A stretch of 64,000 nucleotides of DNA from Mesonia algae (GCF_003253545.1 NZ_QKYV01000002.1:1-64000), one strand, 5' to 3'; shown: positions 42,801 through 52,327, counted from the first letter of the stretch. Notes: generated by a model not told the origin, from the letters alone. Numbers and translations are program-made.

Positions 42801-43032
42801 GAGATTAGTGCCAGGCTTACGCGGAAGATTTGCCTTTAACTGGGCAGCGATTATAGCCTTTGCTTCTATATTAATGACTTATTTTGGAGTGAATTTTTAC
42901 CTTACGGGCTTACATTCTTATGCAAGTGGTGATCAAATTATTAGCTACCAGTTTATTATAGGTGCTTTTGTAGCTTGGATAATATTAGGGTTTTTAGCAC
43001 ATAGAAAGTATAAGCAGTTTTATAAAAAATAA
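39826..43032 (+). CDS. Cytochrome c biogenesis protein, ResB-CcsA fusion
   Basis: 1068 residues. The N-terminal ResB-like half has helices at about 15-35, 45-65 and 80-100, a large periplasmic part and another helix near 440-460. The C-terminal CcsA part (about 750-1068) has the haem-handling motif WGRYWGWDPKETWAL and conserved His in membrane loops. Between them is a hydrophobic stretch with a signal-peptide-like end (LLFSISGFAQ, near 480-490) and a His-rich segment (NHEGHNHEAGDVDHEH). System II machines deliver haem to apocytochrome c at the periplasmic face. Confidence 0.9.
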   Translation: MFQKKITQILFSTRTMAMLFISFAVAMAIGTFVENSYSTATARAWIYNAWWFEAIMILFALNFLGNIKRYRLLRKEKLNTLILHLSFLLIIIGAGVTRYIGYEGIMPIREGETSNIMLSEKTYLSILIDGEVNGEPLRRSQALPLNLAPKIDNNKTLSTDFKGQEVTFEVVDFIAGAEEGLVETEDGKNYFKIVEAGGGNRHDHYLEENEVTSIHNILFAYNKPTEGAININLSEEGYTISSPFEGDYMRMADQKKGEVVADTVQPLMMRSLYNMAGMQFVFPDPPVKGKYDLIASEEKEQGQPDGVVVNITSNGETKQVKMLGAKGYVNDYKQVNVGGLEIYSRYGSKEYELPFSIKVNDFIAEKYPGTEDNPMPSYSSFKSKVDLIDGGEVTKHEIYMNHVLDHRGYRFFQASFDADEKGTVLSVNHDWWGTWITYIGYFLLYIGMMIILFERGSRFGELTKRLDKLKAKKASLGIIAALLFSISGFAQDNHEGHNHEAGDVDHEHSSSSMIMPKAQVDSTLQATAIDKEHASKFGRIIIQDAGGRMKPANTYSSELIRKLSKSDHYEGLNSDQVLISMTENPSLWYNVPLIYVKAKNDSLHHVIGAKEGEKHIPLAQFFDNQGNYKLSPFLEEAYRTEVKNQFQKDFISADEKVNLLYNALEGKVLKIFPIPNAENNKWVSYPEAIKAEGKFKGVDSLYTVNVLPLYMQTLRMARSSGDYSKANDVLNSIEGFQKKYGEEVMPSQEKIDTEILYNKYDVFKNLFWQYMAAGLLMFIFVIIQIFKDNKTIRTTIKVFQIAILILFFVHTAGLIARWYISGHAPWSDAYESMIYVAWATMFFGLAFGRKSDFTTASTAFVTAMILMIAHWNWMDPSIANLVPVLDSYWLMIHVAVIVASYGPFTLGMILGLVSLILMILTTEKNKKKMSINIQELTIITELALTVGLVMLTIGNFLGGQWANESWGRYWGWDPKETWALISIMVYAFVIHMRLVPGLRGRFAFNWAAIIAFASILMTYFGVNFYLTGLHSYASGDQIISYQFIIGAFVAWIILGFLAHRKYKQFYKK

Positions 43033-43054
43033 ACAAAAGAATTTTTAATAAATT

Positions 43055-43087
43055 AAAAAGCTAAGTATAATTTACTTAGCTTTTTTT
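43055..43087 (+). terminator. Terminator after the cytochrome c biogenesis gene
   Basis: AAAAAGCTAAGTA and TACTTAGCTTTTT pair over 13 bp around TAATT, with a T tail. Confidence 0.8.
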
Positions 43088-43296
43088 TGTGATAAAACTT
43101 TAGTGAAATTAACACTATAATGTAATTTAAAACGAGAATAGGAAACATAAGGATCAGATAAAAAACTAAAATTATCGATTAAGTAAAATTTTTTAAAATT
43201 TTATGAAGAAAACTCAATATATTTTCGTAATAGATATATGATTTTCAACTTTTTATATATCTTTCAAGTATAAATTAGATTTATGATATACTTTAA

Positions 43297-44376
43297 ATGA
43301 TTAGAAATACTACTCAAGAAATATATAATTTAGAGCGTTTTTTTAGTTTGAGTCCAGATATTATATGCGTTGCTGGTTTTGATGGTTATTTCAAAAAAAT
43401 AAATCCTGCGCTCTCAAATTTACTTGGTTACTCCGAAGAAGAGCTGTTGGAAAAACCAATACAATATTTTATACATAAAGAAGATATTTTGCCTACCACT
43501 ATATCTTTACAGTCTTTATTAAATAACACTCCTCTTGTAAATTTTCAAAATAGATACATTACAAAGAGTGGCGAAACAGTATGGCTATCTTGGAGTTCAA
43601 TTCTTGAAGATAGAGAAAATGTAGTTTACGCTATCGCAAAAAATATTACTCATTTAAAAACAGTAGAAAATGAACGTAATAATCTTTTAAAGAATCTTAC
43701 AAGTTTAAATTCGAGCCTTAAAAAGTTTTCGTATATGGTATCTCACGATTTAAGATCACCCGTATCTAATATCATTTCTATTTTTGAATTATTAGATCTT
43801 TCTCAAGTTAACGATCAAGATACTAGAGAAAATATTGAATATATAAATGAAGCTAATTTAGAGATAAAAAAAACCTTGAATAAATATGTAGATGTTATAA
43901 AAAGTAATAAAAATATTAACACAGATGTAGAATTTCTAAATATTGCAAGAGTATTTTCAAAAGTCAAAAATTCTATTGAAGAATTATCAAAAAATACAAA
44001 CGCTAAATTTGATGTAGATTTTACAGAATTACCTTATATTAATTTTAATAAATTATACTTGCAGAGTATTTTTCTGAATTTAATTACTAATTCATTAAAA
44101 TTCAATAACCCCAAAAACCCATTAATTATTACAATTAAATCGAAATTGAATAATGATATCCCCCAACTTATCTTTTCTGATAATGGTAGAGGATTTGATG
44201 AAAATACAATAGGTAAGAATATTTTCAAATTAAAGAATAGTCATGAGAGTTCTGAAGAAAGTAAAGGTATAGGTCTATATCTCGTTAAAAGTTATATGGA
44301 CTGTTTTAATGGTGAAATACAAGTTTCTAGTAAATTGAATGTTGGAACAACTTTTACTCTAACATTTTCAACCTAA
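43297..44376 (+). CDS. PAS-domain sensor histidine kinase, soluble
   Basis: 359 residues with no membrane segment, so cytoplasmic. An N-terminal PAS domain (about 8-125: GFDGYFKKINPALSNLLGYS) is followed by a short coiled coil and the H-box FSYMVSHDLRSPVSNI. The ATPase domain has the N-box NLITNSLKFNNPKN, DNGRGFD, and a G2-type box KGIGLYLVKSYMD. No response regulator gene is adjacent, so it is an orphan kinase. The 210 bases upstream are AT-rich with no feature I can name. Confidence 0.9.
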   Translation: MIRNTTQEIYNLERFFSLSPDIICVAGFDGYFKKINPALSNLLGYSEEELLEKPIQYFIHKEDILPTTISLQSLLNNTPLVNFQNRYITKSGETVWLSWSSILEDRENVVYAIAKNITHLKTVENERNNLLKNLTSLNSSLKKFSYMVSHDLRSPVSNIISIFELLDLSQVNDQDTRENIEYINEANLEIKKTLNKYVDVIKSNKNINTDVEFLNIARVFSKVKNSIEELSKNTNAKFDVDFTELPYINFNKLYLQSIFLNLITNSLKFNNPKNPLIITIKSKLNNDIPQLIFSDNGRGFDENTIGKNIFKLKNSHESSEESKGIGLYLVKSYMDCFNGEIQVSSKLNVGTTFTLTFST

Positions 44377-44441
44377 TTTAAATAGATTTGAAATTAGCAA
44401 CTAATCCTATATAATGCGCTAAATACAGGGAGAGTTAAAAA

Positions 44442-44475
44442 AATTCCGCTAAGGGAAATAACCAATAGCGGAATT
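44442..44475. terminator. Bidirectional terminator
   Basis: AATTCCGCTA and TAGCGGAATT pair over 10 bp with a 14-base loop between the convergent kinase and fumC genes. Confidence 0.65.
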
Positions 44476-44495
44476 AATTTAATCTAATATATAAC

Positions 44496-45893
44496 TTATT
44501 TTATCTCACCAACCATATCTTCTGGTTTTACCCAATCATCAAACTCTTCTGCAGTAGTATAACCTAAATTTACAGCTTCTTCTTTTAAAGTAGTACCGTT
44601 TTTATGTGCAGTATTTGCAATTTCAGCAGCTTTGTAATAACCAATTTTGGTATTCAAAGCGGTAACCAACATTAAGCTATTCTGTAGCAACTCATTAATA
44701 CGTTCTTGATTTGGTTCAATTCCGTTAGCACAGTGTTCTTCAAAAGAAGCACAAGCATCCCCAATAAGCTGAGCACTTTGTAATAAATTAGCCGCCATTA
44801 CAGGTTTAAATACGTTCAGTTCAAATTGACCTTGCATACCACCAACGCTAATAGCTACGTCATTACCCATTACTTGAGCACAAACCATAGTTAAAGCTTC
44901 ACATTGTGTTGGATTTACTTTCCCTGGCATAATTGAAGATCCTGGTTCGTTTGCAGGAATAATAATTTCTCCAATTCCACTACGAGGACCAGAAGCTAAC
45001 ATTCTAATGTCATTTCCTATTTTATTTAAAGAAACAGCTAATTGCTTTAAAGCTCCGTGGCTTTCAACTAAGGCATCGTGAGCCGCTAATGCTTCAAATT
45101 TATTTTCTGCAGAAGTAAAAGGAAGTTCTGTAAAGTCGGCGATAAATTTAGCAACGTTTACCGCGTATCCTTTAGGAGTATTTAATCCTGTTCCTACCGC
45201 TGTTCCCCCTAGTGCTAATTCCGCTAAATGCGGAAGTGTTGCTTTTAAGGCTTTTAAACCGTGATCTAATTGAGAAACGTAACCTCCAAATTCTTGTCCT
45301 AAAGTTAAAGGTGTAGCATCCATAAAGTGAGTACGACCTATTTTTACTACATTTTTAAAATCTTCAGATTTTTTTTGAAGCGTATCTCTTAACTGTTTTA
45401 CTCCTGGAATAGTAACTTCTACAATTTTCTTATAGGTCGCAATATGCATTCCTGTAGGGAAAGTATCATTAGAAGATTGAGATTTGTTAACATCATCGTT
45501 AGGTAAAAGAGTTTTTTCTCCTTCACCAATAGTTTTTCCTGCTATTTGATGCGCACGATTTGCTATAACTTCATTTACATTCATATTACTTTGAGTACCA
45601 GATCCTGTCTGCCAAATCACTAATGGAAACTGATCGTCATGTTTACCTTCTAAAATCTCATCACAAGCTTTGGCAATAAAATCCCTTTTTTCTGTAGAAA
45701 GTACACCAGCAGCTTCATTCGTATAAGCTGCAGCTTTCTTTAAATAAGCAAAACCGTACACTATTTCTAGCGGCATAGATGCAGCTGGACCTATTTTAAA
45801 GTTATTTCTTGAGCGTTCGGTTTGGGCACCCCAAAGTTTATCGGCAGGTACTTTTACCTCACCCATAGTATCTTTTTCAATTCTATATTCCAT
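44496..45893 (-). CDS. fumC: Class II fumarate hydratase
   Basis: 465 residues, the normal length. The superfamily signature [15 protein letters not shown] is present, as are [14 protein letters not shown] and [17 protein letters not shown]. It interconverts fumarate and malate in the citric acid cycle. The TAAATTTG box on the minus strand at 45921-45928, 28 bases before the ATG, is a likely -7 promoter element. Single gene. Confidence 0.97.
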   Translation of the reverse strand: MEYRIEKDTMGEVKVPADKLWGAQTERSRNNFKIGPAASMPLEIVYGFAYLKKAAAYTNEAAGVLSTEKRDFIAKACDEILEGKHDDQFPLVIWQTGSGTQSNMNVNEVIANRAHQIAGKTIGEGEKTLLPNDDVNKSQSSNDTFPTGMHIATYKKIVEVTIPGVKQLRDTLQKKSEDFKNVVKIGRTHFMDATPLTLGQEFGGYVSQLDHGLKALKATLPHLAELALGGTAVGTGLNTPKGYAVNVAKFIADFTELPFTSAENKFEALAAHDALVESHGALKQLAVSLNKIGNDIRMLASGPRSGIGEIIIPANEPGSSIMPGKVNPTQCEALTMVCAQVMGNDVAISVGGMQGQFELNVFKPVMAANLLQSAQLIGDACASFEEHCANGIEPNQERINELLQNSLMLVTALNTKIGYYKAAEIANTAHKNGTTLKEEAVNLGYTTAEEFDDWVKPEDMVGEIK

Positions 45894-46044
45894 GAAATGT
45901 AAGTTTTTTATAAGAAGCTACAAATTTAATGATTTCCGATAGGATAGCGTAAAAACTTTTCACATTTAGTTTTCATTTTTAAGATATGAATCTTATGCTA
46001 CGTATGTGTTTAAATAATTATGTTTTTTAAACTCTACGAATTAA

Positions 46045-46755
46045 TTATAAAGTTAACTGAAAAGTAGTACAACTTGCTTGTAAGTTTACAGATCCACTCC
46101 AAGTATATCCTTGACAACTTGCAGAATAACTGTAAGTTCCTGGATCTAAGCCTGAAAAGTAACCGCCATAATCTGTGGAATTACAATTTGGACCTCCACT
46201 AAAATAACCCGAAAGCTGACTACTTCCCACACCATTTAAGCTTACGCTTATATGACCATAATTGTAATCTTGATTTGTCCAAAATTTAATTGCAACAGTC
46301 TCATTTTCATTACCTCCATCATCATTTCCATTACAGGGGAAACTACTTGAAACTGAATAATTAGCAGGATCATGTGTTTGTTGAACTTCTGGATCGTACG
46401 GAGCAAGGATAAGTCCGTTTCCATTTTTTCTAATTTCAAAATTTACTACGTCTCCAGCATTAGTAAGTGTAAAATATCCCACATTGGTACTATGCCAATC
46501 AACTTGAGAATATGTTCCGCCAACGATCTCTCCATTGGCACAAAATACAGGTCTTGAAGAAGTCAAATCTAAATATGTTCCTGCATTATCACGTTTCCAA
46601 TAGTCTTTAGCCCAAGCGGTAGAACCCGAATTATTGCCTGAATCTTGACCACTAGGATCTTCAGTATAAGGATCTAAATAAGAATCATCTTCTTCTTCGC
46701 AACTTGTGATTAGTAAAGCAATACTAAACATCAAAATAAATTTAAAATTTCTCAT
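46045..46755 (-). CDS. Lipoprotein of unknown function
   Basis: 236 residues. The signal peptide ends in Ile-Thr-Ser-Cys (Cys at about 19) followed by Glu and Asp residues, which in Bacteroidota often marks a surface-exposed lipoprotein. A low-complexity Asp/Ser/Gly linker leads into a small domain containing VFCANGEIVGGTY and a C-terminal beta domain with several Cys (NCNSTDYGGYFSGLDPGTYS, ASCQGYTWSG). I recognise no family. It stands alone on the minus strand. Confidence 0.75.
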   Translation of the reverse strand: MRNFKFILMFSIALLITSCEEEDDSYLDPYTEDPSGQDSGNNSGSTAWAKDYWKRDNAGTYLDLTSSRPVFCANGEIVGGTYSQVDWHSTNVGYFTLTNAGDVVNFEIRKNGNGLILAPYDPEVQQTHDPANYSVSSSFPCNGNDDGGNENETVAIKFWTNQDYNYGHISVSLNGVGSSQLSGYFSGGPNCNSTDYGGYFSGLDPGTYSYSASCQGYTWSGSVNLQASCTTFQLTL

Positions 46756-47101
46756 GACTTAATAATTTAGGTTATAGAAAATAAATTTATTGATAAAATT
46801 CATGAAGGGAAATACCCATAATTAGGTATTTATTGATCTAATTGCTTTTAATTCAGTTAACTAAACCTAATTTTTAAATATGGGGAATACAATGAACGGG
46901 AATAGATTGGTTGATTTTTGTCTTTATTTAGAATTTAAAAAAGTAATTAAACTTTAAATAGAAAGGTTATTTAGAAAGTCCTCAACGAGAGATTTTCAAC
47001 AAAAAGTAGAAAAAGGTTAATATCTAGTTAATAAAATAGAATTTTGATTTGGTAAAATTCCTAGGAATATTATATCTTTGTCGGAGTTAAAAGAAAAAAC
47101 T
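46756..47101. promoter_or_regulatory. Intergenic region with promoter for the small membrane protein gene
   Basis: 345 AT-rich bases between divergent genes. The only clear signal is the promoter-like TTTG at 47048-47051, 21 bases, then TATCTTTG at 47073-47080, a full match to the Bacteroidota -33/-7 arrangement. I see nothing else in the stretch. Confidence 0.6.
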
Positions 47102-47281
47102 ATGTTTGAATTTGATCAGTACCTTGGCTTTTTAGCATTTTTAACCATCCTAACGATTGGATTTTGGTTAATGATTTTTTTATTAACTTTTGCAGTTCCT
47201 TATTGGATAGGCGGTTCTCTGCTAGAAATGTATAAAGAAAAGAAAGAAGAAAGACGTAAGAAAAAGGAAGCTTTAAAATAA
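47102..47281 (+). CDS. Small membrane protein (59 aa)
   Basis: Starts at ATG 47102; an in-frame TTG at 47078 overlaps the promoter box and is rejected. The protein has one or two hydrophobic segments (about 8-45) and a highly charged Lys/Glu-rich tail (EKKEERRKKKEALK), so the tail is probably cytoplasmic. It has its own promoter and terminator, which supports a real gene. No family recognised. Confidence 0.65.
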   Translation: MFEFDQYLGFLAFLTILTIGFWLMIFLLTFAVPYWIGGSLLEMYKEKKEERRKKKEALK

Positions 47282-47301
47282 GCATTCTATATATTATAAA
47301 T

Positions 47302-47336
47302 AAAAAAAGGAAGCTAAATTTTAGCTTCCTTTTTTT
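47302..47336 (+). terminator. Terminator after the small membrane protein gene
   Basis: GGAAGCTAA and TTAGCTTCC, extended by A and T runs to about 16 bp, pair around ATT. It may serve both strands. Confidence 0.8.
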
Positions 47337-47372
47337 GTTCTCATTATTTATTAAGGAGAAATTTTGAAGGTA

Positions 47373-49895
47373 TTAACCTTCAAAATCTCCACCTTCGTCC
47401 ATTCCTGCGCCTCCCTCATTACCTCTTCTGCCACTTTTCGCATTTCTAGGTTGGTTAAACCTATAGATTAGACCTAAAGTAATTTGTCTTTCTCTCCACT
47501 GAAATTCACTATCTGAAGTAAAATAATTTAAATCGTTAGCACCATCTCTATTATCTGTAAAAGATCTTCTTTTTCTAGAATTTAATAAATCACTTACGTT
47601 AAGAGAAATTGTAGCAACATCTTTAATTAAATCTTTACTAAACGCAAGGTTCATAGAAAATATACCATCACTTTCTGTAGTTGCATTTTTATTTGGTCCT
47701 CTATAAAAACCTGTAGTTTGCCATTGTATTTCACTAGGTAAAGTAATTTTAGAACTAAAACGAGCAAACCAACTGGTGTTATTTGTACCGTAATCTACGC
47801 CGTTAAAATTACCTTCAGTTTGTGAATTAAAAATATTGAAACTTCCGTTAAAACGTAACCATTTTTCTGGGTTATAGATAATACCGAACTCACCTCCAAA
47901 ACGATCATTGGTTGCTAGGTTAATAGGTATAGAACGTATAATGCTTTCTCCGTCTATAGTTGTATTTCCTGTATCTTCTTGTATACGTTCAAACGATTCA
48001 GTTTCGTGTTGGTAGTATAGTGAAGAAGTTAAAGTTAATTTATCCCATTGTTTTAAATATCCAATATCAAATGCATCAGAATAGGCAGGATCTAAATCTG
48101 GGTTACCTTGAAAAATATTCGTTCTACTAGATCTTGACGGAAAAGGATTGATGTACCAACCACGCGGACGGTTAATTCTTCGGTTATAACCTAAAGAGAT
48201 ATTTTCTTCTTCACCTAATTCATAAATTAAGTTTACAGTAGGGAAGAGACCTAAGTAATTTTTATCGAAGTTAATGTCTACATCTGTTCCTAGTTCTTGC
48301 TCTAAAGCTTCTTGATTATCAAATTCTGAACTTATTTTTCCTTTTAGCTGTGTTTGTTCTAAACGTAATCCTAATAAGAAAGAGAATTTGCCTATTTTAT
48401 TTCCGTATTGAGTATAAACAGCATTTACATTCTCATTATAGGTAAATTTGTTTGTTAGTAAAGAATCTATTACAAACTGATTTGTTCCTAAATCTAAACT
48501 CTCCAAAGTATAATCAGTAACTTCTTCCTCAAAATTACCTCGGTAACCGGCTTCAAATTGCGCATCACCCATTGGAAGAACATAATCTGCTTGTATTAAG
48601 AATTCATTCTTTTTTTTACTTTCAAAAATGCGATCTTCTCCTTGTAAAGTTTCTGTAGGGAAAGTGAAATTCTCTACAATAGAGGTAGGTTTATCTTCAT
48701 TATCATATGAATATTGAAAATCTGCAGTTAGCTTATGCCCTTCATCATTAAATTTATTTTCATAATTTAACGCATATTGGTAGCTTTCATCTTCTTCTTT
48801 TTCAATTTCAGTACGTGTAGTTTTATTGATTAAGTTGTTGTTTAAGAAACGAGATGTATTGTTTTCGCTAATGTCTTTATCGTCACCAAAACGCATAAAT
48901 ACACTACCTGTAATAGAAGAATTATCGTTAAGGAAATACTGCATTCCTAGGTTGGTATTAATTCCTTGACGCCTACGATCGTATTCTCTATCTTCTAACG
49001 ATTGATCTACAGAAATGTCATCTCCATAATAACGGTTATCGAAAGAAGCGTTTCCTGGAGATTTTCTATAATAAACACCAGTAGTATTAAAAATATTGAA
49101 TTTATCGGTTCTTAAGTTTAAGTTAGCCGAAATAGAGCTGTTGGTAGGGTATCCTAAGTTGGCAGAAACCGAACCGTTTAAACCTAGAGTCTTTTCTTTT
49201 CTTAAAATAATATTTAAGATACCGGCTGTACCTTCAGCATCATAACGAGCGGAAGGGGAAGTGATCACCTCAACACGTTCAATTGCATCTGCGGGAAGTT
49301 GCTGAAAAACGTCGGTATCGCCAAAACCTGCCATTGCAGAAGGCTTGCCGTTAATTAATATTCTTACGTTTTCATTTCCGCGTAAGCTAATAGCTCCTTC
49401 TACATCTACGGTAACCGAAGGAACATTACTTAAAGCATCACTTATAGTAGCGCCTTGGGTGGTTAAATCTTTACCAATATTGTATATTTTTTTATCTAAG
49501 CGCACATCTACTTGTGTGGTTTCAGACCTTATCACTACTTCATCTAAGCTATCTGCGTTAAGCCCTAGAGCAACGGTGCCTAAATTTATATTAGAACCAA
49601 TGGTTCTGTTATTGTATTTTTTAGGTTCAAAAGAAATATATTCAACTACAATATTGTATTTACCTTCTTTTACTTCAATAGAAAAATTTCCGTCAAAATC
49701 GGTAACACCTCCTTGCGGAGATAACTGACCAGTGACATCATTAAAAGTGATGGTTGCATACTCTAAAGGGATTCCAGCATCTTTATCTACTACTTTCCCT
49801 GAAACGGTATAATCGTTTTGAGAAAAACTTACTAAAGAAAGGAACATAAATAATTTTAAGGGTATAAAATTACGTAGGTATTGTTTTATTGTCAT
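47373..49895 (-). CDS. TonB-dependent receptor, outer-membrane beta-barrel family
   Basis: 840 residues from ATG 49895; the frame opens at 49934. After the signal peptide come a carboxypeptidase-regulatory-like domain (about 22-100: SGKVVDKDAGIPLEYATI), a plug domain (about 115-215: VDVEGAISLRGNENVRILING) and a large barrel with many aromatic strands. The C-terminus is Gly-rich and acidic (GGAGMDEGGDFEG). It lacks a SusD partner, so it is unlikely to be a polysaccharide system. The substrate is unknown. A TAAATTTG -7 box on the minus strand lies at 49919-49926. Confidence 0.9.
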   Translation of the reverse strand: MTIKQYLRNFIPLKLFMFLSLVSFSQNDYTVSGKVVDKDAGIPLEYATITFNDVTGQLSPQGGVTDFDGNFSIEVKEGKYNIVVEYISFEPKKYNNRTIGSNINLGTVALGLNADSLDEVVIRSETTQVDVRLDKKIYNIGKDLTTQGATISDALSNVPSVTVDVEGAISLRGNENVRILINGKPSAMAGFGDTDVFQQLPADAIERVEVITSPSARYDAEGTAGILNIILRKEKTLGLNGSVSANLGYPTNSSISANLNLRTDKFNIFNTTGVYYRKSPGNASFDNRYYGDDISVDQSLEDREYDRRRQGINTNLGMQYFLNDNSSITGSVFMRFGDDKDISENNTSRFLNNNLINKTTRTEIEKEEDESYQYALNYENKFNDEGHKLTADFQYSYDNEDKPTSIVENFTFPTETLQGEDRIFESKKKNEFLIQADYVLPMGDAQFEAGYRGNFEEEVTDYTLESLDLGTNQFVIDSLLTNKFTYNENVNAVYTQYGNKIGKFSFLLGLRLEQTQLKGKISSEFDNQEALEQELGTDVDINFDKNYLGLFPTVNLIYELGEEENISLGYNRRINRPRGWYINPFPSRSSRTNIFQGNPDLDPAYSDAFDIGYLKQWDKLTLTSSLYYQHETESFERIQEDTGNTTIDGESIIRSIPINLATNDRFGGEFGIIYNPEKWLRFNGSFNIFNSQTEGNFNGVDYGTNNTSWFARFSSKITLPSEIQWQTTGFYRGPNKNATTESDGIFSMNLAFSKDLIKDVATISLNVSDLLNSRKRRSFTDNRDGANDLNYFTSDSEFQWRERQITLGLIYRFNQPRNAKSGRRGNEGGAGMDEGGDFEG

Positions 49896-49969
49896 TTGGG
49901 ATGTTTTTGTTGTAAGACCAAATTTACTTTGCAAGGTTTAACTGCATTTTGTTAAAATTTGGTTAATAA

Positions 49970-50001
49970 AAAATCCGCTCTATTAAGCTAAAGCGGATTT
50001 T
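49970..50001 (-). terminator. Terminator after the 128-aa exported protein gene
   Basis: AAAATCCGCT and AGCGGATTTT pair over 10 bp with a 12-base loop, 21 bases after the stop on the minus strand. Confidence 0.7.
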
Positions 50002-50022
50002 ATCTATAATTCTAATATTTTT

Positions 50023-50409
50023 TTATTTTTCTAACATTTCAGCCCTATTGGTTTTTCTCTTTTCTTTGGTAAGTTTTACATATTTATCGTGCTGAGGACC
50101 ACTTAAGATATCTCTCATCTCGTTAATTTTATTAATGTTTAATGCTGAAATTTGTTTTTGTTTTTCATCTATGGTCATATTAGACCTTATAAGTTGTTTC
50201 TCTTTCATGGCAAACTCAGTCAACTTGAGTTTAGTTAATTTTTGTTGCTTACCGGTTAGTGCAAGTTCTTGTGTTAAGTATTTGAGCTCATCATCAACTT
50301 GCTCATTGACTTCTGATGTAGGTCTGCCTTGTGTTAAATCTTGTGCATTTAGGTGTATTGAACCTAAACTAAATAAAGATATGAATAAAATAAAAACTAG
50401 CTTTTTCAT
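50023..50409 (-). CDS. Small exported helical protein, Spy/CpxP-like
   Basis: 128 residues with a signal peptide (to about residue 22, HLNAQ). The mature part is helical and Lys/Glu/Gln-rich, with LTQELALTGKQQKLTKLKL and KINEMRDILSGPQHDKYVKL. This is the pattern of periplasmic LTxxQ proteins such as CpxP and Spy, seen often in flavobacteria. Similarity is by pattern only. It probably acts as a periplasmic chaperone or sensor accessory. It sits upstream of the TonB receptor gene but has its own terminator. Confidence 0.7.
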   Translation of the reverse strand: MKKLVFILFISLFSLGSIHLNAQDLTQGRPTSEVNEQVDDELKYLTQELALTGKQQKLTKLKLTEFAMKEKQLIRSNMTIDEKQKQISALNINKINEMRDILSGPQHDKYVKLTKEKRKTNRAEMLEK

Positions 50410-50478
50410 GATTTTTTATTTTAATATAATAAAAATTAATACTTTAATCAGTTAATAGCTCGTTAAATGTATAAGAAC

Positions 50479-50513
50479 AAAAAGCATCAAAATGAATAAT
50501 TTTGATGCTTTTT
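50479..50513 (-). terminator. Terminator after arsC
   Basis: A 15-bp perfect stem (AAAAAGCATCAAAAT against its complement at 50499-50513) with a 5-base loop, following the arsC stop on the minus strand. Confidence 0.8.
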
Positions 50514-50539
50514 AAAAATTTTATTTATTCTTCTCTTAG

Positions 50540-50881
50540 TTAAATAACCTCTTTTATTTTTTCTGGAGGTCTCCCTATAATTGCTTTGTTTTCATTTACT
50601 ACAATTGGTCTTTCGATGAGTTTTGGATGCTCTTGCATCGCCTCTAGAATATCTTCTTCAGATAGATCTTTACCTTTATAGTTTTCTTTCCAGACTTTCT
50701 CATTTTTTCTGATTAATTCTTCTGCAGAAATATCTAATAATTCTAATACTTTTTTTATTTCCTCCTTTTTCATAGGAATGTCTAAATATTTTACAATGAG
50801 AAAATCTTTTCCAGATTCTTCTAAAATTTTAAGACCTTCTCTTGATTTTGAACATCTAGGATTGTGATATATTTTAATCAT
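50540..50881 (-). CDS. arsC: Arsenate reductase (ArsC/Spx glutaredoxin-like family)
   Basis: 113 residues. The active-site Cys is in YHNPRCSKSREGLKIL, and the conserved Arg residues are in LIERPIVVNENKAIIGRPPEKI. Thioredoxin-fold ArsC proteins reduce arsenate to arsenite using glutathione and glutaredoxin. Close relatives (YffB, Spx) have other roles. No arsR or arsenite pump gene is near, so the arsenate function is an inference. Confidence 0.82.
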   Translation of the reverse strand: MIKIYHNPRCSKSREGLKILEESGKDFLIVKYLDIPMKKEEIKKVLELLDISAEELIRKNEKVWKENYKGKDLSEEDILEAMQEHPKLIERPIVVNENKAIIGRPPEKIKEVI

Positions 50882-50987
50882 AGTTTTATATTTTTAGAAT
50901 GAAAGTTAATAAGTTAAAGATAAAAAGTAGAAATATTTGGAAAGTTTTTACTTTTCAAATCAGAAAAATCTTCAATTTCGTTAATTG

Positions 50988-52089
50988 CTAACTCTCGTCT
51001 TTTTGGCCCATCATCATTAAATATGCTTTCAAGAAAGCGTCTATATTTCCGTCCATAACGGCATCTACATTTCCAGTTTCTTCAGCAGTTCTCACATCTT
51101 TCACTAATTTATAAGGATGCATAACGTAATTTCTAATTTGAGAACCCCATTCGATTTTCATTTTACCCGCTTCAATATCTTCCCGCTGTGCAAGTTGTTT
51201 TTGAAGCTCAATCTCATACAATTGAGAGCGTAACATTTGCATAGCACGCTGTCTATTATCTTGCTGAGATCGCGTTTCTGAACATGAAATATGAATACCA
51301 CTAGGGTGGTGTACCAATTGTACTTTAGTTTCTACTTTATTTACATTTTGCCCCCCAGCACCACTAGAACGAGCCGTGGTAATTTCAATATCTGCGGGAT
51401 TAATTTCAATTTCAATAGAATCATCTACTAACGGATATACGTAAACGGAAGCAAATGAAGTATGTCTTTTTGCATTACTATCAAACGGAGAAATACGTAC
51501 CAAACGATGTACACCATTTTCTCCTTTTAACCAACCAAAAGCATAGTCTCCTTCAATTTCTAGAGTCACGGTCTTTATACCAGCCACATCACCCTCTTGG
51601 TAGTTAAGCTCTTTAATTTTAAAACCTTGTTTTTCTGCCCACATTAAATACATTCTCATGAGCATTTGTGCCCAATCACAACTCTCTGTTCCTCCAGCAC
51701 CGGCAGTAATTTGCAAAACAGCAGAAAGATCATCTCCTTCTTCTGAAAGCATATTTTTAAACTCTAAATCTTCTAAAAGGTCTTTTAATTTTTCGTATCG
51801 CTGAATTAAATCACTTTCTGAAGCATCTCCTTCTTTATAGAATTCAAAAATAACTTCTAGATCTTCATAATAGGTGAGGGCAGTTTCATAATCTTCTACC
51901 CATTTTTTTTCTTGATTAAGAGCGCGAACTATTTTTTGGGCTTCTTGAGGATTGTCCCAAAAATCTGGAGCAAAGGTTTTCTCTTCCTCATTAGCAATCT
52001 CAATACGTTTGGCATCTATGTCAAAGATATTGTTTTAGGGCGGTGACACGTTCTGCGAAGTCTTTCAAGTTATCTTGGGTAATCGTCAT
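50988..52089 (-). CDS. prfB: Peptide chain release factor 2, with programmed +1 frameshift
   Basis: Translation starts at ATG 52089-52087. After 22 codons the frame reaches CTT-TGA-C (52026-52020 on the minus strand), the classical RF2 slippage site. A +1 shift restores a frame open to 50988, giving about 366 residues. Domain 3 has [14 protein letters not shown] (GGQ peptidyl hydrolysis motif), and the stop-codon-recognition segment reads [11 protein letters not shown] with the SPF tripeptide. RF2 reads UGA and UAA, so the shift regulates its own level. No clear upstream Shine-Dalgarno-like stimulator is seen. Confidence 0.95.
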
Positions 52090-52319
52090 TTTAAGAAGTT
52101 TTTTATTCTAATAAACAAAAATAGAAGTTCGGCACACTCAAAAAAAAGATTTAAGCATTTATTTCTTATTCAATTTTATTTTATAATGAGGATGCAACAC
52201 TTGGCAATAACTAGGTTCGACTTTGATAGCTCACTTCCTAGTCTTTAATAAAAGCAAAAGAGAGTCCAATTATGTGATATAATCCTTTGCGCAAAACTTT
52301 ACACTTCGATCATTTCTTG

Positions 52320-52327
52320 TAAATTTG
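52320..52327 (+). promoter_or_regulatory. -7 promoter box upstream of threonine aldolase gene
   Basis: TAAATTTG matches TAnnTTTG and lies 25 bases before the start at 52353. The 260-base gap to prfB is otherwise AT-rich; a short ACTAGG/CCTAGT inverted repeat inside it is not convincing as a terminator. Confidence 0.45.

Noticed and set aside
49345-49728. 127-residue plus-strand frame opposite the TonB receptor plug domain
   Set aside because: Antisense shadow of a conserved domain; Ser/Leu/Pro-rich product without motifs or promoter.
51753-52089. RF2 as a broken gene (frameshift mutation)
   Set aside because: The break is exactly the CTT-TGA-C programmed site at the usual codon position, and everything after it is intact.
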